NCBI GenBank assembly: GCA_017618515.1
Contig: JAFZUB010000091.1
Location: 1 to 7,060 of the forward strand
Direction: 5' to 3'
DNA length: 7,060 bases
Source: Bacteroidaceae bacterium
GTDB lineage: Bacteria > Bacteroidota > Bacteroidia > Bacteroidales > Bacteroidaceae
In this document: piece by piece, positions 1 through 5,207 of the stretch
How positions within the stretch are numbered: the first letter of the stretch is position 1
How the letters are laid out: each line of letters begins with the position of its first letter
Notes under the pieces: model-generated
Told to the model about the DNA's origin: nothing
The model's input: only the letters and a program-made list of their open reading frames with translations
Database searches by the model: none
Position numbers and translations under genes: made by a program

Positions 1-906
1 GCAGCATATCAGACCTTCGATGGCACGCGCCTTGCCGAAGCCGAGGCATACCTGGAGACGCTGCAGCCCCCATACGTGCTCAAGGCCGACGGCCTATGCG
101 CTGGTAAGGGAGTGCTGATAGTGTCGAACCTGAAGGAAGCCCGCGAACAACTGCGCGAGATGCTGGGCGGCAAGTTTGGCACGGCATCGGCCAGCGTAGT
201 GATAGAGGAATTCCTGAGCGGAATAGAGTGCTCGGTGTTTGCGCTGACGGATGGTCGTCATTATAAGATACTGCCCGAGGCCAAGGACTATAAGCGCATA
301 GGCGAATACGACACTGGCCTCAATACCGGCGGTATGGGCAGTGTGTCGCCAGTGCCTTTCGCCACCAAGGAGTGGATGCAGAAGGTGGAGGACCAGATAG
401 TACGCCCCACCGTGGAGGGACTGGCAGCAGAAGGGCTGGACTACAAGGGCTTCATCTTCTTCGGCCTTATCAACTGCGACGGACAGCCCAAGGTGATAGA
501 ATATAACTGCCGCATGGGAGACCCCGAGACGGAGACGGTGATGCCGCGCCTAAAGTCGGACATTGTGGAGTTGTTTGAGGCCGTGGCCGCGGGCACTCTT
601 GATCAGTGCACCGTGGAGCAGGACGAGCGTGCAGCAGTATGTGTGATGCTTGTCAGCGGCGGTTATCCCCTAGAGTATAAGAAGGGCTATCCCATTGCAG
701 GTGTTGACCAGATAGGCGACACGATAGCTTTCCATGCAGGCACCGCGATGAAGGATGGTCAGCTGGTTACCAATGGTGGCCGCGTGATAGCCCTCACATC
801 TTATGGCAGTGACAAGGCCGAGGCATTGGCTGCCTCAATGCAGGCTGCGCAGACGGTAACATTCACCGACAGGTATTATCGTCGCGACATAGGTAAAGAC
901 CTTTAG
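1..906 (+). CDS. purD: Phosphoribosylamine--glycine ligase (GAR synthetase), 5'-truncated by the window
   Basis: This enzyme joins glycine to 5-phosphoribosylamine using ATP, the second step of cytosolic de novo purine synthesis. The reading frame is open from base 1, so the gene begins upstream. The visible 301 residues lack roughly the first 120 of a family that is usually about 420-430 residues. The ATP-grasp domain is clear. [11 protein letters not shown] lies at visible residues 28-38, VIEEFLSG at 67-74, LNTGGMG at 107-113, and the metal/ATP-binding stretch [12 protein letters not shown] at 167-178. The C-terminal domain ends in the family-typical [10 protein letters not shown] just before a TAG stop. 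The in-frame GTG at base 76 is internal and is not the start. The gene converges on sdaA, with a shared hairpin terminator between them. No frameshift or missing key motif is visible. Identification is secure; only the N-terminus and promoter are unseen. Confidence 0.97.
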   Translation, partial: AAYQTFDGTRLAEAEAYLETLQPPYVLKADGLCAGKGVLIVSNLKEAREQLREMLGGKFGTASASVVIEEFLSGIECSVFALTDGRHYKILPEAKDYKRIGEYDTGLNTGGMGSVSPVPFATKEWMQKVEDQIVRPTVEGLAAEGLDYKGFIFFGLINCDGQPKVIEYNCRMGDPETETVMPRLKSDIVELFEAVAAGTLDQCTVEQDERAAVCVMLVSGGYPLEYKKGYPIAGVDQIGDTIAFHAGTAMKDGQLVTNGGRVIALTSYGSDKAEALAASMQAAQTVTFTDRYYRRDIGKDL

Positions 907-919
907 GGCTTGCACCGGA

Positions 920-959
920 AAAAATAATTGCCGTCCAGAGATGGGCGGCAATTATTTTT
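920..959. terminator. Bidirectional intrinsic terminator between convergent purD and sdaA
   Basis: Bases 920-936 pair with 943-959 to give a 17-bp stem containing a single G-T pair (934/945), closed by a 6-base loop (937-942). The core is GC-rich (GCCGTCC/GGGCGGC) and the base of the stem is A/T. On the + strand the RNA would end in a U-run (955-959). On the - strand it would end in a run of six U (924-919). The hairpin lies 13 bases after the purD stop and runs into the sdaA stop codon (958-960), so sdaA translation ends inside the stem. The geometry fits a two-way Rho-independent terminator. The - strand direction, for sdaA, has the better U-tract. Confidence 0.85.
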
Positions 960-2169
960 ATGAGTGATAGTGTTGGGCGAGGCCTCCCTCGGCCGTCTCT
1001 TTATATACCGAGGGCAGGTCGTGGCCGGTATGCTTCATGACCTTGACTACCTTGTCGAAGCTGACCGAGTGGCGTCCGTCGGTGAGAGCGGAGTAGAGGC
1101 ATGCGTCCATGGCCCGCACAGCGGCGTAGGCGTTGCGCTCGATGCAAGGAATCTGCACCAGTCCGCACACCGGGTCGCATGTCATGCCGAGGTGGTGCTC
1201 AAGTCCCATCTCGGCGGCATACTCTATCTGGGTGATGCTACCGCCGAAGAGTTGGTTGGCGGCAGCTGCAGCCATAGCGCAGGCTACTCCCACCTCTCCC
1301 TGGCAGCCCACCTCGGCACCAGAGATGGAGGCGTTTTCTATCACCACATTGCCGAAGAGGCCAGCTGTGGCAAGGGCGCGGGTTATCTGTGTCTCTGTGA
1401 AGTGGTGTCTCTCCTGTATCTGATAGAGCACGGCGGGCATCACTCCGCACGAGCCGCAGGTGGGTGCGGTGACAATCATTCCTCCCGAGGCATTGACCTC
1501 GGCCACTGCCAGTGCGTAGGCGAAAGTGACACCTTTGGCCTGCAGCGAGGGCGTCATACTGTTGGCGCGCACAAAGAACTTGGCAGCCTTACGCTTGAGG
1601 TGCAATACACCCGGCAGCACCTCCTCGTCGGCCAGTCCGCGCTGTATGGCGGAGCACATGGTGTGCCACACCTCCAGCAGATAGTCCCAGATGTCGGGCT
1701 GTTCGCGCTCCTTGACGTATTCCCAGAAGTTCATACCCTGGCGGTCGCAGTAGTGGAGGATATCAGTCATCGTGGTGAGGTCGTAGATATCGGGCGACTC
1801 GGTGTGCAGGTATTTGGGAGTCTCCTCTTTCAGCGCTCCGCCGCCCACACTGTAGGCGGTCCACTGGCTGACCGTCTGTCCCTCGCTGTCGAGGCCCTCA
1901 AACATCACGGCATTGGGGTGGATAGGCAAGAAGACCTTGGGCTTCCACAGGAGTTCCATCTCTTTGTTAGCCTGTAGGAATATCTCCTTAATGGCCACGT
2001 CGGTGAGGTGTCCCTCGCCGGTGGCTGCCAGACTGCCGTAGAGCGTCACTCTATAGGACGGGCAGTCAGGATTGTGGCGAAGGAAAATCTCAGTAGCTTT
2101 GGCGGGGCCCATGGTGTGCGATGAGCTGGGGCCGTGTCCGATGCGATAGACTTCTCTGATACTCTTCAT
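958..2169 (-). CDS. sdaA: L-serine dehydratase, iron-sulfur type, single chain
   Basis: This enzyme deaminates L-serine to pyruvate and ammonia in the cytosol with a catalytic [4Fe-4S] cluster. At 403 residues it carries both family domains in one chain. The N-terminal (beta) domain begins with GPSSSHTMGPA (residues 13-23). The C-terminal (alpha) domain contains TAPTCGSCGVMP (234-245), SGAEVGCQGEVG (283-294), TCDPVCG (330-336) and PCIERNA (341-347). C289, C331 and C342 keep the 42- and 11-residue spacing that I recall for the cluster cysteines of characterised bacterial enzymes. The protein is somewhat shorter than the roughly 455-residue proteobacterial forms. The ATG start is followed directly by the conserved N-terminal motif; no convincing Shine-Dalgarno precedes it. 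It lies 35 nt downstream of the metal ABC ATPase gene on the same strand, so it may be read from that operon. The tail after GGLA ends QHYHS with no cysteine, which is unusual (see findings). Confidence 0.96.
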   Translation of the reverse strand: MKSIREVYRIGHGPSSSHTMGPAKATEIFLRHNPDCPSYRVTLYGSLAATGEGHLTDVAIKEIFLQANKEMELLWKPKVFLPIHPNAVMFEGLDSEGQTVSQWTAYSVGGGALKEETPKYLHTESPDIYDLTTMTDILHYCDRQGMNFWEYVKEREQPDIWDYLLEVWHTMCSAIQRGLADEEVLPGVLHLKRKAAKFFVRANSMTPSLQAKGVTFAYALAVAEVNASGGMIVTAPTCGSCGVMPAVLYQIQERHHFTETQITRALATAGLFGNVVIENASISGAEVGCQGEVGVACAMAAAAANQLFGGSITQIEYAAEMGLEHHLGMTCDPVCGLVQIPCIERNAYAAVRAMDACLYSALTDGRHSVSFDKVVKVMKHTGHDLPSVYKETAEGGLAQHYHS

Positions 2170-2204
2170 GGTAGATATTTTATGTACAATTTAGCTATTT
2201 ATTA

Positions 2205-2966
2205 TCAATGGCTTGTCAGCACTCTGTGCGGCACATGGCCGTGCGCCACCAGCTCCAGCGGACAGCCCATCTCGTGCTCAAACCAATGGTCGGCAGGCTC
2301 TGTGGCGGGGTGGTAATGCACTGTGCCGTTCACGCACGCAATGTTGCGCACTGTCTGAATTACGGCTCCCATATCGTGGCTGACGAGCACAATGGCGCAC
2401 TGCTCGTTGAGCGATTGAAGCAGGGAGTATATGTGATTCTCGCTGTTGCGGTCGATATAGGTGGAAGGCTCGTCGAGCACCAGCAGTCGCGGCTGCGTGG
2501 TGAGAGCTCTGGCCATCAGCACCCTCTGTCGTTGGCCGCCAGACAGCTCGCCGATAGGACGGCGTGCCAGAGAGTCGAGTTCCAGCAGTTGTAGGACCTC
2601 CTGTGTGCGTTGACGATCGGCAGCGGTGAAGCGATAGGTCATAGACTTGCCTGCAAGCATGCCCGCCATCACCACTTCCTCCACGGTGATGGGGAAGCGG
2701 AAATCGAAGCTCGTGTATTGCGGCAGGTAGCCAATAGGAATCTTGTGGGTCGGCTGATTGTTGGTGTCGTAGTAGGTGACGGTGCCGTGCTGCGGCTGCA
2801 TGATGCCGAGGATGAGCTTCACCAGCGTAGTCTTGCCGCCGCCGTTAGGCCCTATCACGCCAAGGAAGTCGTGGTCGTAGATGGTGAGTGTGACGTCCTG
2901 CAGAGCGACAGTGCTGTCGTAGGCAACGGATGCTCCTTCAATATGTATGAGTCTGTTATTTTCCAT
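2205..2966 (-). CDS. znuC: Zinc/manganese-type ABC transporter ATP-binding protein
   Basis: This is the cytosolic ATPase that would power metal-ion import through an inner-membrane permease. At 253 residues it has every nucleotide-binding motif: Walker A GPNGGGKTT (39-47), Q-loop LPQY (Q83), signature LSGGQ (141-145), Walker B LLVLDEP (161-167, E166 catalytic) and H-loop VSHD (H197). The stretch FPITVEEVVMAGM (91-103) is typical of the ZnuC/MntB branch. The C-terminal 40 residues are rich in histidine (H218, H220, H227, H231, H242, H244, H247, H253). Its start codon overlaps the end of the upstream binding-protein gene by 11 nt (ATGGAAAATAA), which indicates translational coupling. The expected permease gene does not follow; sdaA does. 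The exact metal cannot be read from the ATPase, so the symbol should be taken as family level. Confidence 0.9.
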   Translation of the reverse strand: MENNRLIHIEGASVAYDSTVALQDVTLTIYDHDFLGVIGPNGGGKTTLVKLILGIMQPQHGTVTYYDTNNQPTHKIPIGYLPQYTSFDFRFPITVEEVVMAGMLAGKSMTYRFTAADRQRTQEVLQLLELDSLARRPIGELSGGQRQRVLMARALTTQPRLLVLDEPSTYIDRNSENHIYSLLQSLNEQCAIVLVSHDMGAVIQTVRNIACVNGTVHYHPATEPADHWFEHEMGCPLELVAHGHVPHRVLTSH

Positions 2967-3801
2967 TCTTCAGGGTGCGGGCAATAGTGGTCATTTCTGC
3001 AGTCCAATCGTATGCCAGCGGGTTAATCTGTACGAGGTTGGCGTTTAGCTGTTGGGCTATGATGCGTGCGCTGCGGTCGGCGAACTCGCGTTGCACGAAC
3101 ACGACCTTCACCCCTTCGGCGCGTGCCTGGGAGATGAGAGCCTGCAGCGATGCGGGCGTGGGCTCCTTGCCGTCCACCTCTATGGCAATCTGGTGGAGGC
3201 CGTAATCGGCGGCAAACTGTGTGAGGGCGGGGTGCGCAATGACGAAGGAGCGCGAGGGCAGGTCGGCCAGAGTCTCTGTCAGCGTAGAGTGCAGCGAGTC
3301 GATGGCAGCCTGTGCGCGGCGCATATTATCTTTATATAAGTTGGCGTGGTCGGGGTCTATCTCGCACAGAGCGTCAGCTATGTTGCCTACTATGTGGCGG
3401 GCGTTGGTTGGTGAGGTCCATGTGTGAGGGTCGAACGTCATGCCGTGCTCCTTGAGCCCTGTGGAGGTGTCCACCACGCGCAGTGTGGGGTTGCTGGACT
3501 CAATGCGGGGAATCCAGGTTGTCTCGATGGGTAGCTGGCCGATAGTGAAGAGAGCCGTGCAGTTGGACAGCTCCGCCATCTGCTGTGTGGAGGGAGAGTA
3601 TTCCTCAGGGCTGAAGCCGTCAGGCACCAGTGCAGAAGTAGTCCATTCGTTGCCAGCCACCTGGTCAACGAGATAGCGCAGCGGCTCAATGGATGTCATG
3701 ATGCGGTGAGTCCCGTCGCCCTGGGCACTACTGCATGATGCCAGTCCCATAGTCAAGGCCCAGCACCATGCCACACAGATAATCCAGAAACTCTTCTTCA
3801 T
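2956..3801 (-). CDS. znuA: Metal ABC transporter substrate-binding lipoprotein (ZnuA/TroA family)
   Basis: This is the extracytoplasmic receptor that would capture Zn2+ (or Mn2+/Fe2+) and deliver it to an ABC permease. At 281 residues it starts with a lipoprotein signal peptide: MKKS, a hydrophobic core, then the lipobox LASC with the acylated cysteine at C23. Family features follow. They are the IEPLRYLVDQVAGN opening (38-51), TFDPHTWTSP (122-131) with H126, SFVIAHPALTQFAADYGL (185-202) with H190, VDGKEPTP (209-216), VFVQREF (234-240) and INPLAYDW (259-266). The first canonical ligand His is replaced by Glu (GFSPEEYSPS, 62-71), and no His-rich loop is present. The ATG is preceded by an SD-like AGAGGA (3807-3812, - strand). 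It overlaps znuC by 11 nt and heads the operon. Family assignment is firm; metal specificity is not determined. Confidence 0.9.
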   Translation of the reverse strand: MKKSFWIICVAWCWALTMGLASCSSAQGDGTHRIMTSIEPLRYLVDQVAGNEWTTSALVPDGFSPEEYSPSTQQMAELSNCTALFTIGQLPIETTWIPRIESSNPTLRVVDTSTGLKEHGMTFDPHTWTSPTNARHIVGNIADALCEIDPDHANLYKDNMRRAQAAIDSLHSTLTETLADLPSRSFVIAHPALTQFAADYGLHQIAIEVDGKEPTPASLQALISQARAEGVKVVFVQREFADRSARIIAQQLNANLVQINPLAYDWTAEMTTIARTLKNGK

Positions 3802-3826
3802 CGAGTCCTCTTCAATTAACCTGTTG

Positions 3827-3834
3827 CAAATTTA
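3827..3834 (-). promoter_or_regulatory. Candidate Bacteroidetes -7 element upstream of the metal-uptake operon
   Basis: Read on the - strand this is TAAATTTG, an exact match to the Bacteroidetes -7 consensus TAnnTTTG. It lies 25 nt upstream of the znuA ATG. No good TTTG -33 element is seen at the usual 19-21 nt spacing; TTAG, 22 nt away, is the nearest resemblance. Because the region is AT-rich, chance matches are possible. Confidence 0.5.
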
Positions 3835-3845
3835 TATATAAATTT
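3828..3845. promoter_or_regulatory. 18-bp perfect palindrome overlapping the znuA promoter (possible metal-repressor operator)
   Basis: AAATTTATATATAAATTT is a perfect inverted repeat that covers most of the candidate -7 element for znuA. A dimeric repressor bound here would block transcription, as Fur-family regulators (Zur, Fur, Mur) do at metal-uptake genes. The sequence does not match a Zur or Fur box that I know, and its pure A/T composition makes a chance palindrome easier. The operator role is inferred from its position only. Confidence 0.35.
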
Positions 3846-3895
3846 TGAGATATAGGCTAATTCGCTTTTATTTATTGTGACAGCGACGAATAATT

Positions 3896-4468
3896 CTACG
3901 ATTCAAACTCTTTCAGTTCTGCCAGATTGCTCTCAATCTCTTGCATGGTACGCTGATGTTTCTTCCACGCCAGCCAACTGCATAGGGCTCCGGGGATGAG
4001 AAAAAGGATGACAAGGAAGATGCCAGCGGGCGATGCGGTATTCTCAAGGTAGAGAGTCAGGCATATAGTAATGATTACCAGAGGGATACTGATGATAATC
4101 GTATAGACATAATAGCGCCTATAGTTGATAAGGTGGCGGAGTTGGTCTGGCAGATTATTCATCACATCAAAGCGTGAGAGAAGAATCAGCTGGTAGCCAA
4201 TCATCAGCACTCCCAATGTGCACACAGCTTCTATGAGATAGAAAGAAGTGTTGTGGTAGATACCCTGCATGTGTGACAGCGGGACAAGTATGGCGGTGAT
4301 GGCAAGCGTGCTAAAGAGATTGAAGACAGTCGTTTTGCGCAGTCGTTCATAGTGGGTCTGGTTCTTGCCTTTCAGCATTTCCTGTAACATTCGACGATTA
4401 TACACTTCGCTCTTTGAGAGACGTTGGTCGAGCATATTCCATTTTTGTTTCAATTCTTCAAGTTCCAT
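3896..4468 (-). CDS. Four-helix membrane protein encoded with an ECF sigma factor (possible regulator of it)
   Basis: I do not recognise a named family. The 190-residue protein has a charged, helix-prone N-terminal segment (about 1-42, starting MELEELKQKWNMLDQRLSKS) with no signal peptide. Four hydrophobic stretches follow at about 46-64, 75-97, 119-141 and 148-168, then a short charged helical tail (169-190). Both ends are probably cytoplasmic. It lies 14 nt after the sigma-factor stop, with a GGAA ribosome-binding candidate in the gap, so the two are almost certainly co-transcribed. Similar ECF-plus-small-membrane-protein pairs are, as far as I recall, common in Bacteroidales. By position it could be an anti-sigma factor holding the sigma at the membrane through its N-terminal segment. 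It shows no FecR-type or zinc-binding HxxxCxxC anti-sigma motif, so that role is an inference. Sampled lines of this gene are about 43-53% GC, below the roughly 65% sampled in sbcD. Confidence 0.85.
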   Translation of the reverse strand: MELEELKQKWNMLDQRLSKSEVYNRRMLQEMLKGKNQTHYERLRKTTVFNLFSTLAITAILVPLSHMQGIYHNTSFYLIEAVCTLGVLMIGYQLILLSRFDVMNNLPDQLRHLINYRRYYVYTIIISIPLVIITICLTLYLENTASPAGIFLVILFLIPGALCSWLAWKKHQRTMQEIESNLAELKEFES

Positions 4469-4482
4469 GATTTCCGGTGTTT

Positions 4483-4965
4483 TTAATTGTTGGACATCGC
4501 CTTAAGTTTAGTCTTGATGCGGTTGATGCGCACCCCGACATTTGAGACGGAGATATCAAGAATCTCTGCGATTTCCTCATAGCTTTTTTCTTCCAGCCAA
4601 AGCAGAATCAGCGCGCGTTCCAACTTGCCGAGGCGGTTGATAAGTTTATATAGTTCTCGCAGGTTATCTTTTTCGTGTTCGTCAGCGAGGATGTCGGCCA
4701 TCGATAGCGTAAGGGGCACAGTCTGGGGACGTCTGCTGGACGAGCGCAGCCATGACACGCAGGTGTTCATAGCTATGCGATATATCCATGTGCTGGGCTT
4801 ACTCTCGCCTCGGAACCGGGGAAAGCCTTTCCAGAGATTGAGCATCACTTCCTGGAATAGGTCGTTGATGGTCTCGTCGTCCGAGGCGTACATGAAGCAT
4901 ACCTTATAAATAATCTGCTTATGTTGCTCCATGAGGTTGAGAAACAATAATTCTTGTTCGTTCAT
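4483..4965 (-). CDS. ECF-type RNA polymerase sigma factor (sigma-70 family)
   Basis: This small alternative sigma factor (160 residues) would direct RNA polymerase to a specific promoter set. Region 2 spans about 10-75 and includes the core-binding and -10 recognition stretch DLFQEVMLNLWKGFPRFRGE (35-54) followed by STWIYRIAMNTCVSWLR (58-74). After a short linker, region 4 spans about 105-155, with LERALILLWLEEKSYEEIAE (115-134) and the recognition helix region SNVGVRINRIKTKLK (141-155). No extra C-terminal domain is fused, and the length is usual for ECF factors. The ATG start gives a complete region 2; the upstream bases are A-rich without a strong Shine-Dalgarno. It is the first gene of a two-gene operon with the membrane protein downstream, and it is divergent from sbcD. 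The target regulon cannot be read from the sequence. Confidence 0.95.
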   Translation of the reverse strand: MNEQELLFLNLMEQHKQIIYKVCFMYASDDETINDLFQEVMLNLWKGFPRFRGESKPSTWIYRIAMNTCVSWLRSSSRRPQTVPLTLSMADILADEHEKDNLRELYKLINRLGKLERALILLWLEEKSYEEIAEILDISVSNVGVRINRIKTKLKAMSNN

Positions 4966-5046
4966 ATTCTTTCTGAAATCAGTCGTTTAGCCCATTAGTC
5001 GCAAAACTTTCGAAAATATTACACGGAAAGAGAGTTTTTTTGTTCG

Positions 5047-5054
5047 CAAAGTTA
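5047..5054 (-). promoter_or_regulatory. Candidate -7 element for the sigma-factor operon
   Basis: On the - strand this reads TAACTTTG, an exact match to the Bacteroidetes housekeeping -7 consensus TAnnTTTG, placed 81 nt upstream of the sigma-factor ATG. No clear TTTG is found at -33. The predicted leader would be about 70-75 nt, with an A7 run near its 5' end (5035-5041). Confidence 0.4.
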
Positions 5055-5128
5055 TTAAAGATTATTGATACGGGTGCAGTTTTAGGATTATAAAAGCATC
5101 GGGATAATAGAGAACATAGAATGAGGGG

Positions 5129-5145
5129 AGAGCAAAGTTTGCTCT
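5129..5145. promoter_or_regulatory. 17-bp perfect palindrome upstream of the sbcD promoter (candidate operator)
   Basis: AGAGCAAAGTTTGCTCT has 8-base arms that are perfect inverted complements around a central G. It ends 7 nt before the candidate -33 element of sbcD, in the divergent region shared with the sigma-factor operon. It is not followed by a U-tract, so it does not look like a terminator. The position suits a dimeric activator or repressor of sbcDC. No matching known operator is recognised. Confidence 0.4.
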
Positions 5146-5152
5146 GCAAATC

Positions 5153-5184
5153 GTTGAGAGAATGAAAAAGATTTACTAATTTTG
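5153..5184 (+). promoter_or_regulatory. Bacteroidetes-type promoter of sbcDC
   Basis: The -33 candidate GTTG (5153-5156, three of four bases of TTTG) is separated by 20 nt from TAATTTTG (5177-5184), an exact TAnnTTTG -7 match. The spacing is the family optimum. Transcription would start at about 5190, giving a leader of around 18 nt before the sbcD ATG. This is the best promoter in the window. Confidence 0.7.
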
Positions 5185-5207
5185 CATACCTAAAAACAGA
5201 GAATGCG

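Noticed and set aside
76..906. Taking the GTG at 76 as the start of a short purD
   Set aside because: The frame is open to base 1 with PurD-like residues before it, and GTG 76 encodes the Val just before the conserved KADG segment.
964..1977. A 337-residue open frame on the + strand, antisense to sdaA
   Set aside because: It lies entirely opposite a strongly supported gene. Its translation is rich in His, Gly, Leu and Val without any recognisable domain, as expected of a high-GC antisense shadow.
2208..2594. Open frames on the + strand opposite znuC (also 2610-2987) and opposite znuA
   Set aside because: They are antisense to genes with complete catalytic or lipoprotein motifs, and their translations have no recognisable features.
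4966..5207. A small RNA, tRNA or hidden small protein gene in the divergent spacer
   Set aside because: No cloverleaf, no terminator-like hairpin with a U-tract and no small open frame with a ribosome-binding site was seen. The region is explained as promoters and candidate operators.
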